Part shown: positions 1 through 10,989 of the stretch, piece after piece
Layout of the letters: each line of letters begins with the position of its first letter
Numbering within the stretch: position 1 is the first letter of the stretch
From: Cycas panzhihuaensis
Lineage: Eukaryota > Cycadophyta
DNA length: 64,000 nt
Assembly (NCBI GenBank): GCA_023213395.1
Contig: CM041465.1
Coordinates: forward strand, 28,837,741-28,901,740
Direction of reading: 5' to 3'
The notes under the pieces: generated by a model
The model's input: only the letters and a program-made list of their open reading frames with translations
Databases searched by the model: none
What the model was told of the DNA's origin: nothing
Made by a program: the position numbers and the translations under genes

Positions 1-529
1 CATAAATACAAGTCAAAAACAAAATCCTATTTGTAACTAATTGACATGTGATATGTGAGTTATAACCTCCAATGACTCGTCACTCATATATCAATCAAAT
101 AACCCTAAAACTAATATGTTATAAAACTTTAAGAAGAGACTCATCACTAAAGCTATGAGCTATAAATAAACATTAACATGAATAATTATTATTGGGTTAA
201 TATTCATCACATGACCCTACATTAGAAATATATAGCACACAAACTTTAATAGTAAGTTAAGTAAGTTTATTTTTAATGTTAAGTTATACATTATTTTATA
301 TTATTTTGAATTCAAGTTAAGGAGGACTCCTGCCCTTATCCAACAATATATACTTTGGGGTTAATACCCCTGGTGTTCATCAATATTACCATAGTAAATA
401 GAATATTTGATGTATACTCTTTTACAGTGGCTTGAATACAATGATTTATTTGCTTATGATTTGTACAATTGATTGATTTATGTTTACTCACTCTGCTCTA
501 TTCTCAATTTGAATCCAACATTTGGTATC
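1..529 (+). repeat. Right part of a Ty1/copia LTR (5' LTR, truncated by window edge)
   Basis: The stretch ends in CCAACA and is followed at once by a tRNA-iMet-like primer site, the usual layout at the inner edge of a 5' LTR on the + strand. The left end lies outside the window. No partner LTR was found, and downstream coding sequence in this orientation is not recognisable before a minus-strand copia fragment begins near 1080. It could be a solo or rearranged LTR. Confidence 0.5.
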
Positions 530-548
530 ATAGCAAACATGGGTGTAT
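530..548 (+). other. Degenerate tRNA-iMet primer-binding site
   Basis: TTTGGTATCATAGCAAACAT matches the plant copia primer site TGGTATCAGAGC with G to T at one position, directly after the LTR end CCAACA. Confidence 0.55.
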
Positions 549-1079
549 AGCCTCTAGCTCCTCATATGCTTAGTGAAAGTGCAATATATGATTGCTTATT
601 GGATTCTTGGCAGATGTATCTACTCATTAGAGAAATCAGTTTGAAGTTTCACCTCCTTTGAAAGGACATCTCACTCTTTGAAATCAACATTCTACAAATT
701 GGTCACCATCTCTTTACTAGGTATTTTTTTATGAGTTTATATATAAATATTTTTTAAATATTTCTCCATTAACATTGTAAGTGATAAGATCATATTATAT
801 TGTATTGGCCTTCTACTTTTTGACCCTCATCCTCTGATCTAAGTATTGAGTATATCCTTCCTCTGTTGGCATCTTTATTGTTCTCCCAGTACTATACTAT
901 AGCATATTCTATCCACTAAATATTTTTGTGTATACCATAATCACCTTGTCTATACTTTAATATATTCCATTTAATAATTTTTTTTATTTAATACTTTGTG
1001 CATTTATTTCCATAAAATCTATCCTCAGTGGCCACTCCCCCACCTTCACATATGTCTGGGTGTGCTACCATGGTAACAC
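549..1079. other. No recognisable gene; leader of the left copia element
   Basis: This should be leader and gag start of the + strand element whose primer site is at 530. No open frame with copia gag motifs is visible. The content is AT-rich with several T runs. Confidence 0.4.
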
Positions 1080-1240
1080 AAGACTAGTTTTAAACCCTAG
1101 CCACTCTAATACCACTTATCATAGGCTGCTTGGGACAACTTTTGAGGAGTCAGGGTTGTGGTAAAAGTAGAGTCATCATCAACATAGTTGGCTTCAAAGG
1201 ATGGTGAGCCAGTTAGGCGAACAAGTTTGCCATCAAGAAT

Positions 1241-1560
1241 TCAGGTCATAACCACAGCATTTGAAGGAGGGTGAATGACATAAAGAGTTTGATTATCTGT
1301 AGTTACAGTCAAATCAAATCCATGAGAGATAAGGGTGGATAGAGAGAGCAGGTTCTTCTTTAGAGTATGAATATATAAAACATCAACAAGTGTAAAATCT
1401 AGAAGGCTTAGGAGTTTTAAGAAAATAGTTCCAAGTCCTTCGACTGGCTGAGATAATTTATCAACCATGTATATAACACCACAAACTTCAGAGTCAAAAT
1501 CCTGAAAGAACTGGCAATGACAAGTCATGTGTTATGTTTCTTTAGTATCCATGATCCACG
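1241..1560 (-). pseudogene. Copia protease remnant, up to pre-integrase
   Basis: The frame reads SSWIMD near 1550, where family members have W-I-x-D-S-G-A; the catalytic DSG has decayed to DTK. Downstream the typical copia order is kept: VLYIHTLKKNLLSLSTL around residues 50-68 of the open stretch corresponds to the conserved L-x-x-V-L-Y-V-P-x-L-x-x-N-L-L-S region. Further left (1240-1100) the frame continues to KLSQAAYDKWY, the counterpart of the LWHRRLGH start of the pre-integrase, with stops replacing Arg/Gly codons. It cannot encode a working protease. Confidence 0.7.
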
Positions 1561-2345
1561 ATGAAGTATTTGAGATGGCATTATTTGTAAAAGTGAATAA
1601 GCATAGCCACAATGAGCCTTAATATACTTAGTGGATCTATCAATAACATTTGATGAATTAGTCCCAATTCTTTGAAGGTGTGCGTGAGCAAATTGCATTC
1701 CACCAAAAGTATCTTTAAAAGAAGTATTATCAATATTATGTACACCATATTGTTGTTGATAACTTGGTAGTTTATTGGTGGAATTTCTGTAATTTTTGAC
1801 ATAATGTCTTTTTCTATTATACCTTTGGTATACAATTGTTTGATTTCTAATCCTATAAGAAGTATTGGGCTGTTTGGATTATCTCTGATTACTGGATCTA
1901 GGTCCATGTTGGTTATTTTGGCCTTGGCCTTGAGACTATTTTTGTTGGAGTTGAGGAGTCTGTTGACTAAGAGGACGCTATCCTTGTTAACTACCTCTTC
2001 CTCTTCCATGGGAATTACCACCTCTACGAGAGTATTGACCTTGATTTTGGGTATAACAAAGATCCTTTTCCACTTTAAAAGTAGCATCAACTGGATCTAA
2101 TATAGTGGTGGCAAAGTTGATATCAAGATCTTATTAAATTTAATGAACTTATTAGCAAGAGCCTCAAAGTTTAGGATCTTCAAAGTGCCACTAGATTAAA
2201 CACTTCCTGGTAGATTTTTGTAATCTGGGATATGGAGACATGACTAAATCAAGAAAACCCATATAATGCATTGAGTCTTAAAATCTTTATTAATGGTTTT
2301 CTTGATTGGAAGAAGGAGATTAATTATCTCACTTGTGCATCCTTT
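1561..2345 (-). pseudogene. Copia gag C-terminal part and gag-pol spacer, frameshifted
   Basis: This region links the gag N-terminal frame (2750-2346) to the protease. One minus frame is open from 2090 to 1581 but its translation is Ile/Leu-rich and probably not the original frame; the adjacent frame gives family A signatures such as KAHCGYAYSLLQ near 1600. A zinc knuckle is not clearly readable here, unlike in the sister copy at about 35450. Confidence 0.5.
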
Positions 2346-2750
2346 CTACATTTTAAATTTGTTCATCTTCAATATTAAGTGAACAAATTCTAAGTGTGAT
2401 TTAGTGTTAAAGTTCTTCTTAAGAACTTTAAGAACTTTCCATGCTATATCATGTACAGATTCATCAATGAGATTATGTAGAGAATAATCAGTGACAAGTA
2501 GTATCCCTGCACGGATTTTATCATCATCAAGTTCCCATTGGGGTTTAGTTGCTGCTTTAGTGGGAACAGTTGGAGCACCTCCTCTAGAAGCAATTGAGGT
2601 AGTTGTAGCTATAATAGATGGTGTAGTTTCAAAGTGATCTCTCCACAGACCTTCATACTTTGCAGCATTTCTAATACTAGTGAACCATATATCCCAATTT
2701 TCTTTCCTTTTTAGAATGTAGTTCACATTTTGCTTGAACTGTGAAGACAT
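2346..2750 (-). pseudogene. Copia gag N-terminal (capsid) region
   Basis: From the ATG at 2750 the frame is open for about 135 codons. It contains the copia gag hallmark: a Leu/Lys-Asn-W-x-x-W segment (ENWDIWFTSIRNAAKYEGLW), then WELDDDKIRAGILL and the helix KVLKVLKKNF. Gag forms the cytoplasmic virus-like particle in which copia RNA is reverse transcribed. I chose 2750 rather than the upstream ATG at 2840 because copia gag usually starts a few residues before the W-x-x-W segment and the intervening 30 residues are hydrophobic and unlike gag. An inverted relative of this gag occurs at 30420-30583 and 34830-34999. Confidence 0.75.
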
Positions 2751-2912
2751 GGTATCTTTCAAGAAGGGAAGAAATGAACAAGGGACTATAAAAGTGATGG
2801 AAATAAATGACCAATCACTATTTATAAATGGGATATGCAATGTAGTAGTGTAGTAGAAAGAAGAAGAAGTGAGAATGGTTGCTCAAAAATGAAGGGAGCA
2901 ACTTAGAGAAAA

Positions 2913-3041
2913 GTCACCAACACTTGTGACAAATATTAACCTGATGTAGCAGGAATATGAGAAGCATTATGATGAAAATTGGCTACTAACACTTTTCATA
3001 AATATTAACCTAATGTAGTAGGAATATGAGAAGCACTATGA
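2913..3041. repeat. Two-copy tandem duplication, period about 69 bp
   Basis: Units 2913-2972 and 2982-3041 share CAAATATTAACCTGATGTAG-like and GGAATATGAGAAGCA blocks with a few substitutions. It sits just upstream (minus sense) of the family A gag. Confidence 0.7.
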
Positions 3042-4775
3042 TTATGATTACACACTATGGATCACTTTTTACAAATAAGTAAGTGATCAATATACAAGAT
3101 TGTAGGCCAATGTAGAAGCTGACATCATTGGGTATACATAATGTGAAACTCAAATATAGTATGCATAATCAACCTAATAGCCTCTAACTTGTGTCCAACA
3201 TATAGTTGAGGTTGATGAAGGGATGCCTAGGCTTCTAATAGAATTAAGTTTGTCTTCACCCACGATACCTACAATTGTGCTTGGTGATAAAATTCAAGTA
3301 ACAATGGAGCCTAGGTATTTATAATCCTCACCCAATTCACCAATGAGCAACTATATACCTCCTCTAAAGAGTGGTATATGCATACCCATGGCTATGATAG
3401 ATATTTGATTGGGTATATTTTAATCTTCTATTAAAGTTTTAGTTTTCCCTATTGGTTATTAGGATGATCCCTGATTGAGGCACGATGGTATAGCTAACCA
3501 AACCTCACCAATATTCTAGTTTACTTTAGTCCCAACTTGAAATCCACACCACCTTTATGCCACAACATTCTACCAACCAAGGTATCTCAACCTTGGAGAG
3601 TGTGTGAATAGGTATAAGATGGCAGAAAATAGCATACGTGATGCGTTCCTTTTAGGAAGAGTGAAAAGATTATTGAATTGCATCAAACATACATTTAATT
3701 GAAAATAGAATGCTTGCTTAGAGTGCTTTTGGAGTGCTTGCTTGGAGTGTCTTTAGAGTGCTTACTTTGAGTGATTTTGGAGTGCTAAAATGCAATGCAA
3801 ATAAGTGAGTGAGGACACCAGATATTACTCCAATCCAGGTGTTTTTTTCTCACTTTTACAATGGGCTTTTAAGCCTTATAAAAAGAAGGAAGAAAATTTC
3901 TTTATTTTTTTTTTAATAAAAAAAAAAAAAGTAGTCTTCACTAAATTAGCAATAACTATCTCCCATGATGGCAAAATGGAGTGCCAATTTTTGTGCTACA
4001 AACTAGACTTAGAGCTTCATCTTCAAGAAGTGGAATTGGGTCCAAATGAGTTCTAGAAACTTTTTAGCAGCCCCGCAAATTTAGGAGATTACATTTTTCT
4101 AAAATTCTTACTAAAAATAACTATTGTTCACTAAAATAATAATAATGTCCTCATACGACATCAAAATTAGGTACCAATTTTTGTGATAGAAAGTAGACTT
4201 AGAGCCTCATCTTTAACAATTAGAATCACATCAATTGGATCTTTGTAAAAGATTTTATAGATTTATGAAGTTCAACAAGCAAAATTTATTTCTGTAGAAA
4301 TTTCAACTTGCTAATATCTCATTAACATATGACACCATATGAAATTTCCATCATTTTTTTATTACCAAAGTCCTAATATAGGCAAGGTGAGAGCATACAA
4401 TGATGGATATTTTAAATGGATTAAAATTCTTTAGAAAAAGTGGGTAAAACCTCCCCTTACAATCATTCTTCTAAAAGCTAGAAAACTTTTAGTAGCATTT
4501 CCCCTAGTTAAATGGATAAAATGAGGGGAAAGAAAAGAAGAATGAGATAGCATGAATGGCCACCAAAGGATTGGAGTCCTTGGGCCTTAAAACTCCTTGT
4601 ATTTTGATTCCAAACCTGTAAAAGATAAAGGGAAAGCAAATAATACAAAATATGCTATGATAATAACTTGAAAATATTTCTAAATCCACTTTCACAATCT
4701 CCTTGACCACATGAATTATGGGGAGAAGGAAGTGATGGCTCTATTATAAGTGCAAGTGAGGAATATGAGGGAAGT
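3042..4775. other. No recognisable gene
   Basis: AT-rich sequence with poly-A/T runs (3908-3930). Short open frames on both strands show no family motif. It contains the GAGTGCTT-type repeat listed separately. Confidence 0.4.
3711..3786. repeat. Degenerate short repeat of GAGTGCTT-like units
   Basis: GAGTGCTTTTGGAGTGCTTG and variants (GAGTGTCTTTAGAGTGC, GAGTGATTTTGGAGTGC) recur at intervals of about 11-20 bp, giving a small minisatellite. Confidence 0.6.
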
Positions 4776-4789
4776 AAGCTCTGATACCA
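4776..4789 (-). other. Perfect tRNA-iMet primer-binding site, minus strand
   Basis: Minus strand TGGTATCAGAGCTT, an exact 14-base match to the plant copia primer site, two bases from the LTR-like element at 4792-4920. Confidence 0.75.
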
Positions 4790-4791
4790 CA

Positions 4792-4920
4792 TGAAAAGAG
4801 TGGACCTATTCTTACCTCCCCATTTTATGAGAGCTACTTTCTTTCTCTCAAGTCTCTTTTACTCCCATGTTTGCCTTTGTGTTTAGTGCATGGAGATGAA
4901 AGATAAATCCACTCTTTTCA
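4792..4920 (-). repeat. 129-bp LTR-like element with 12-bp inverted ends (TRIM-like)
   Basis: It begins TGAAAAGAGTGG and ends CCACTCTTTTCA, a perfect 12-bp terminal inverted repeat that includes the TG...CA ends of an LTR. A perfect primer site abuts its left side, so on the minus strand it reads as 5' LTR followed by primer site. The size fits LTRs of miniature (TRIM-type) retrotransposons. No second LTR was seen in the next 1.5 kb to the left, so the element is incomplete or the partner has diverged. Confidence 0.55.
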
Positions 4921-5400
4921 AATAATGCTTGGTTTTCTTATCTTACCTATCAATTGTTATGTCATTTTTAACATCAAAGATGATACTACACCAAAGTAGA
5001 TATGAAACATGATCATGAACCTATTTAAATACAAGGATGTCATGACAACCTTGAACCTACAAAGTGAGTTATATACTCTAATGATGACTAGAAATATAGT
5101 GGATCTCATATGAGACATTACATTAATTTATAATTAATTATTAACAATTGGGAAGATCATTCTTGATTTAAAAATCATACTCTTTTTTTTATGGAGTCTA
5201 CCACTCTAATATGAGAACTTCATACCATATTGATTTTATCTAACAAATTATTCACTCTGATGATCAATTCTTTGGAATCCCTACTTATAGTACATGAGAA
5301 AAAATTAAAATACATGCATGATGAATCTTCTAGAGTGTTACACACCTTCTTAAGGTTAATTAAACAAATATTCATAAAGGGATGTTTCTCGAAAAGTTGC
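4921..5400. other. No recognisable gene
   Basis: AT-rich with no coding motif. The distal part of the + strand LTR whose end is at 5579 may start in here, but I cannot place its left boundary. Confidence 0.35.
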
Positions 5401-5579
5401 AACTTTTAAGGTTAAAGGAGGCCTATTATGTACCTATAAATATGGCTTCATTATATTGTTGGACATCATATATTTTTATAATCAATCAATTGGTCTTTGA
5501 CTATTATTTATCTCTAGTGCAATTGTGTATTTTCTCCAAACTGGCTATCTCCTTAAGTTATAAGAAAAGGTCCATAACA
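5401..5579 (+). repeat. Probable copia LTR end (left boundary undetermined)
   Basis: A TATA-like CCTATAAATATGG at about 5431-5444 lies about 140 bp before ATAACA, which is followed by a primer-site match. That is the arrangement of a + strand 5' LTR. No partner LTR was found. Confidence 0.4.
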
Positions 5580-5581
5580 AG

Positions 5582-5593
5582 TGGTATTAGAGC
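5582..5593 (+). other. tRNA-iMet primer-binding site, one mismatch
   Basis: TGGTATTAGAGC, differing from the canonical TGGTATCAGAGC by one C to T transition. Confidence 0.6.
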
Positions 5594-6754
5594 AAGTTTA
5601 TGGTACCTATGGCTGAACAATATTGGTTATTAAGAGTATTTAAGTAATCAGGCTGCCCAAAACACCATAACAATAACAAATTATCTTAATCATAGATTTT
5701 AAAATCCAAAATTTCTATAGTTCAAAATCTCTTATTTCAACTCACTATTGCATGGTTGCATTGCATCCTTTAGTCTTTCAATTCTATGTACACTATTATT
5801 TGGTATAAACTTTACTATAGGGTGTAAGCAACCCTTATTATGAGACTTGATTACTCTATCAATCTCTGATCATTGGATTTAATTTCACTAATAACTATAT
5901 GGTGGGATTCACAAATAACCTACAGAATAATTAAAAATTTAGAGAGTTGTACATAGCTACCCTTTGGATGTGACCTATTCTTCCATACACATTAAAGTAC
6001 AATATTCAAAATAGAAAATAATACAAATGATAACATGGCTAGAATGTATTCTAAAGTATCTTTAACACCCTTTAGTTAGGATATAAAATAATGTGGACAA
6101 AATAGACACAAGAGATTTACAATATTTATATGATGGAAATATGTGCTAAATTATTTTCTTTTGATTTCAAGTCATTTAAAAAACATTAAAAAAATAGAAG
6201 GAATTATATTCACATCTTATATGATTTGGACGATTGCATATTTATTCTCAATTATGTTCATTCAAACTAAAATTACATGCTTGATTGAATTTAGGTTTGG
6301 TTTGTTATTATTTAGTATAACTTAATTTGATTAGATCTAGATTTATTTCTCTCATACATGTATGAATCACTTTAAAAAACTTAAACTAGTTTGGTTCCTT
6401 CACCTTTGATTAAGTACATAAGTAGTGAATACCTCCTCTTATAGGTTGGTTGAAAGTGTTACCCATTGAGACCTATCACATTTATGTTTACTTTATCATA
6501 GACTAACTTTAGGTGATTGGAACTATGTCATGATCCCATTTCTAGTAATCATATTATGGAGTTGTTAAAACTTCCTAATTGAATATTTTAGGCATATATG
6601 TTTCATATTTACTTATGATTTTTTGTAAGACATCTTACTTAGTTGGATTTGCTACTTTTTTATTGCTCCTTCGATTAGATAAAATCCTTAATTCTTATCT
6701 AGGTCCTTTATCCTTTCCTTGAGTTTCCATTGCCATCTTTATATCTTTATTTTA
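5594..6754. other. No recognisable gene
   Basis: This follows the orphan primer site, so it may be decayed copia leader and gag, but no gag motif is readable. The H1 gag start lies at its right edge. Confidence 0.35.
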
Positions 6755-6855
6755 ATGGAGATCTCTTCTTATCGTACTTAACCTGGGACATCAAGGAGGC
6801 AACAAGGCCACCTTCCTCAAGACTTTGAGTATGATTACTATTAAGAGTATAAAGA
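6755..6855 (+). pseudogene. H1 gag start, before the chromovirus insertion
   Basis: From the ATG at 6755 the frame gives RRQQGHLPQDFEYDYY then an acidic/Tyr-rich stretch with stops. It runs without frame change into 12840 (EYKD then LETHESYPP) when the chromovirus is removed. I recognise it only by this continuity and by its position ahead of the H1 gag; no conserved domain is present in the first 34 codons. Confidence 0.45.
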
Positions 6856-7444
6856 TGATGAGGATAACCTATAAGAAAAGCGTCCAATCTTACATGTATA
6901 AATTTAAAATAAGAAAGATCTAAATAATAGGAAGAGTCATTCTACTTCTAATTCCATTATATTCCATATAATCTATCAAAAGATAGTCTAAAATTACATT
7001 TATATAAGTAAAAGTGAGAAGTCTAAAAGCTTTTAACCCTAACCCTAAAAACTCTTTAACTACTTAAGATACTAAATAAAAACCACATTTATAATTAAGT
7101 CTTATTAAGAAAAACTAGACCACTAAGGCTTATTACAAAAAAATAAAAACTAGTCTAAAATTAATTGTTATTTTTAGGTATATAAAATAAATCTCAATTT
7201 TTAGGTATTTTTAGAGCATTTTTTTGTCTAAAATATTGCAAGACTACAATAGGGCCTCTAACATAGTTGTAGTCCATGTTCACCTATTCTACTTGAATAA
7301 ACCTTTGAGTTGGCATAAGAATGAATGAATTCGAACCACTGAGTAAAATGCTATGCTTTGATTAGTAAAACATAAAGTTTAGAGAAAAATGACTAAAAAG
7401 TGAAAAGTTATTTAAGTTATGTTGAAGGTCTAGATAATTTCACA
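6856..7444 (-). repeat. Chromovirus 3' LTR (589 bp)
   Basis: It aligns end to end with 12253-12839: TGATGAGGATA at the left, GTTGGCATAAGAATGA / GTTGGCACATGAATGA near the middle-right, and GAAGGTCTAGAT near the right edge. The right end CACA is followed by a pyrimidine tract, the complement of the polypurine tract. Confidence 0.92.
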
Positions 7445-7455
7445 TCATCCTCTCT
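7445..7455 (-). other. Chromovirus polypurine tract
   Basis: TCATCCTCTCT on the + strand (AGAGAGGATGA on the minus strand) directly abuts the 3' LTR. This is the second-strand primer position. Confidence 0.6.
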
Positions 7456-7501
7456 AGATTAAAAAGAACTCTACCTATATAAGTTATTATGATAAAATTC
7501 C

Positions 7502-7680
7502 TACTATTTCTTAGGATTCAACCACTTTAGCTCTTCTTCAGTGATCTAGGTTTGTTTATTTATGGTCAACCTCTCCATCGCACTAGGTACTTATTGCAAT
7601 TTCCCTATAATATGATCAATGTCTTCATATCTAACACTTACATAATTTCTTCTCGCTTCTTCCTTTGAATTTGGGGCTTC
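7502..7680 (-). pseudogene. Chromodomain remnant at the C-terminus of pol
   Basis: The minus strand reads KYLVRWRG at 7592-7569, then after a frameshift ITEEELKWLNPKK at 7546-7505, with a stop where the chromodomain Trp is expected before ITEEEL. Y-L-V-K/R-W-x-G ... W-x-x-x-x-x-L is the chromodomain signature. It lies downstream of the integrase, as in chromoviruses such as the CRM/Tekay/Reina groups. The frame is broken by stops and one shift. The N-terminal strand (VSVRYEDIDHIIGK, about 7665-7620) is less certain. Confidence 0.7.
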
Positions 7681-7699
7681 CAACTTGCCACTTCACCTT

Positions 7700-8900
7700 T
7701 ATAATATGCCTTTTCATCTCTTTCATGATATGCATATAGATCTAAAATATTAAAAATAATATAGATATAAAAGTATTCATGCATGTTCACCTCATATACA
7801 CTATCATTGATCCTTTTTACAAGCCAACATGGTCTATTCTTTTTGTATTTGAGTTTATTATAGGTCCCTTAGGAAAATCTATCTTTCCTTAAGTAAATCA
7901 TTACCAAATCACCTTCTTCAAATATCTTATATCTGTAGCTCCTATTTACTACTTCTTTATACATTTTTTTTATTGTCATATAACTTTTTCCTCACCTCCT
8001 CATGGACTTATTGTATATGCTTTATAAAAGTTTTTGCATCATTAGTCACCTTTCTCCCAATCAAAAAGTATACTAAATCTAGCACATCCTTAGGGTTTTT
8101 GTCATACACAACCTAAAAAGATGACTTACTTATTGACCTATTCATATTACTATTATATGTAAATTCTACCTAAACTAATGCCAAATACCATTGTTTGTGC
8201 TTCACCCTAATAATGCATCTTAGTAAGTTTCCTAAACTTCTATTTACCACTTCAATTTACTCATTGGTTTGTGGATAGTAGGTACTACTAAATTAGAGTT
8301 TTAGTCTTAGCTTCTTCTATAGAGTCTTCTAGAAATGACTCAAAAACTTTATATCCCAATATGAAGTTATAGTCTTTGAAATTCCATGAAACCTTGCAAC
8401 CTCTTCAAAGAATTAATATGTTATCCTAACTACATCATTTATCTTCTTGCATGCAATAAATAAACCATTTTTTACAAGTGATTAATAATAACAAAAATTG
8501 AATCATTACATCTTTGTGTATATGATAATCCCAACATAAAATCCATTCTCAAATATATCCATGGTCCTTCAGGTACTAATAAGGATATATATAATCTAGT
8601 ATTTAGTTCATGTCCCTTAGCCCTTTGGTATATATTTAAGCATACCACAAACCTTGTAATATCACTCTTCATTTGAGGCTAAAATTACTTTTCTTGTACT
8701 AAATCCATGGTCTTAGTTTGACTAAAACACCCTTCAATACCTCCACTATATAACTCTCATATGATGTTCTCTCTCATTAAACCCATTTGGATGCATAACT
8801 CTTTTTTCTTAAATAGGTATCCATCCTATATAAAGTAATCATCACATAAAGAACCATGTCCCTCAATTACAAGAATCTCATAGTGCTTAATAATGATTCC
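7700..8900 (-). pseudogene. Chromovirus integrase
   Basis: The zinc-finger end and start of the catalytic core read MKSDITRFVVCLNIYQRAKG then PWIYLRMDFMLGL (8672-8510), where the Asp of MDF is the first catalytic residue. The end of the core reads SSTYYPQTNE followed by IEVVNRSLGN (about 8300-8220), with the Glu of IEVVNR as the third catalytic residue; the Gln before it is now a stop. A C-terminal region leads into the chromodomain remnant. Stops and shifts interrupt it throughout. Integrase inserts the cDNA into chromosomal DNA. Confidence 0.8.
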
Positions 8901-8999
8901 AAAGTCAAGGTCAGATTCATACAAGTCCTTAATGGTTTCAAATCCTACTACCTTGTTTGTATTGGTAGTTAATAATTCCACTCACTTAATGTATTAACA

Positions 9000-10080
9000 A
9001 CATAGTTTTATTTACTTGATTTATGCTTCAAAATAAATGTAAAGATAGAATACCCACCTACCATGCCTAGTATTTTATTTCCTTTGGATATTTATATACG
9101 TTAAGGCTTAGTAATCAACAAACATGACAAATTCCATAGGTATGAGATAATGCCTCTAATGCCTTAAATCTTAGATAAATGCATAAAATTTTAAGTCATA
9201 GATTTAATACCTTTTTCTCACCTCATTAGGCTCCTCGCTATAAAATGTTATACATCTTACTTCTTAATTAAGCACTTCTTCAACTACAACATGTGAAGCA
9301 TCATAATTGACCTCAATTACTTTTTCAAAGTTTGGCAGTATAAGCATAGGTGCTTTGGTTACCATTTTCTTTAAGAGTTGGAAGCTATTCTTTGTTTCCC
9401 TAATCCATGTTATCTCCTTATCCTTTATTAAATTTATTAAGGATATAATAATTCCACTAAAGTTCCTAATAAACTTTTTATAAAATTGAGCTAAACCATG
9501 GAAATTTCTTACCTCTATCATAGTCCTAGGTATTGGCCACTTAATAATCACTTTGATCTTCTCCTCATTCATTTATAATCTCTCTTGTAAAATCACAAAG
9601 CTTAGAAATAGTAGGCTCCTTCGCATAAACCTATACTTCTTCAAATTTACACACAACTTCTCTCTCATTAACACTTTAACAACCATCCTTAAGTGAATTA
9701 AGTGCTCCTCCTTAGTCTTACTAAAAATAAAAATATCATCAAAATACACAACTACAAATTTAACAATGAATGGTTGTAACATAAAGTTCTTCAATCTCAT
9801 TAATATATATGGGGCATTTGACATCATGAATGGTATTACTAGTTAATGATATAATCTATCCCTCATCTTGAAGTTTATTTTCCTCTCATCCCCTTCATAA
9901 GTTTAGCTCTAATGATACCTACTCTTAAGGTTGATCTTTATAAAGTAGGAAGAACCTACTAACACATCTAACATTCCACCTATACAAGGTATGGGTAACT
10001 AGTATTTAATTGTTATCTTATTGATCACTTGGAAATCAACACACATTCATCACAAGCCATCTTTCTTTAGGGTCATCAAT
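9000..10080 (-). pseudogene. Chromovirus reverse transcriptase and RNase H
   Basis: The RT N-terminal part (10050-9840) reads VINKITIKY, SSYFIKINLKSRYH, then MRDRLYH. The next open stretch (9827-9573) contains the polymerase motif VVVYFDDIFIFSK (Y-x-D-D), followed by HLRMVVKVLMREKLCVNLKK. The connection region (9572-9264) has VRNFHGLAQFYKKFIRNFS, then NYDASHVVVEEVL, where RNase H has F-x-x-x-x-D-A-S. Several stops separate these pieces. Confidence 0.85.
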
Positions 10081-10399
10081 GTCGAAACTACATAGGGACT
10101 CAAGATTTCTCTTACCATTCCATTCTATATTAAGTCATTATATTATTAATTTAATTCCTTATTCTCCATTAAGCTTAATTAACAAGTTGCTTGGTTTGGT
10201 AAACTTAAGCTTAAGACTAGGTCAATTTGGTGTAAAATATCTTTCATGGGTGTTAAGACATCAAGTAACTCATCTAGCATAACATCATTATACTCCTCTA
10301 ACAAACCTACTATTTCTCTTGGTATCTTTATGCTATTCTCCTTAATCTATCTTTCCATCAAGGTATAACAAGTGGCAATGTCTCATATATATTTCATAA

Positions 10400-10860
10400 A
10401 TTCTTTAGCAGTTAACATGATTTTTACATGCCCTTCTTCCTTAAGTGGTAATAGCTTCATCTTTACACCATTATTCTAGAATTTATAGGTTTTATTCTTT
10501 CAATCATAAAAGGAATTCTTATCATACTACCATAATCCCTCTAATAGTAGATGGTATATATCCATTGGGATCACATCACACCATATCTCATCCTAATATA
10601 ATTTTTTGATGCTAAATTTAACTAAACATCTGTTATCAATAATCACTTCATTTCCTTTTTTGAACCAAGAAATATAGTATAGATGTGGATGTGCTTCACA
10701 ACTCAATTCTAATTTTTCTATTACTTCATTGGAGACCATATTCTCATAACTATCATTACCAATAATAACTTTGAATACCTTTTCTCCCATTGTACATCTT
10801 GTTCTAAAAATATTAGTTCATAGCCATGAATCATCATCCATCTTTACCTTTCCTTTATCC
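10400..10860 (-). pseudogene. Chromovirus aspartic protease
   Basis: The open stretch 10790-10593 reads VIIGNDSYENMVSNEVIEKL, aligned to the family's V-I-I-D-S/G-G-S-x-x-N-x-V-S; the catalytic D-S/T-G has been lost. HPHLYYISWFKKGNEV and CLVKFSI follow as in plant chromovirus proteases. It sits between the gag zinc knuckle and RT, as expected. Confidence 0.7.
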
Positions 10861-10989
10861 TGTATGGGTTTTGTATTAGTGATATCATGGTTCTTTGGAT
10901 CATTACACTCTCACCTCTATTTACTATAAATCATGTATTACCATCTTCATTTTAGGCTAAGTTCACCCTTAAATACTCTTCTTGCCTCC

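Larger units (their letters stand above)
1080..2840 (-). mobile_element. Copia family A fragment (gag to pre-integrase), truncated both ends
   Basis: Read leftward this holds gag, a spacer, a protease remnant and the start of the pre-integrase region, then stops near 1080. It is the same family as copia-A (25523-39826): both share an AHCGYA motif upstream of the protease, the degenerate protease start SSWIMD, and the block LDVLYI / VDVLYI before LLSLSTLIS. No integrase, RT or LTR of this copy is present in the expected place, so it is a truncated copy. Confidence 0.75.

Noticed and set aside
1093-1113. Primer-site-like GTGGTATTAGAG on the minus strand
   Set aside because: It falls at the position of the pre-integrase motif L-W-H-x-R-L-G-H, in frame with the upstream protease remnant, and no LTR adjoins it; coincidental resemblance.
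1804-2100. 98-codon + strand Leu/Ser-rich frame
   Set aside because: Antisense to copia gag spacer; no motif.
4504-4710. 68-codon minus frame next to the TRIM-like LTR
   Set aside because: Hydrophobic, no family motif and AT-biased; cannot be supported as a gene or captured exon.
7035-7052. Telomere-like AACCCTAACCCTAAAA
   Set aside because: Only about two units, inside an LTR; the partner LTR has AATCCTAACCCTGAAAA. Not an interstitial telomere.
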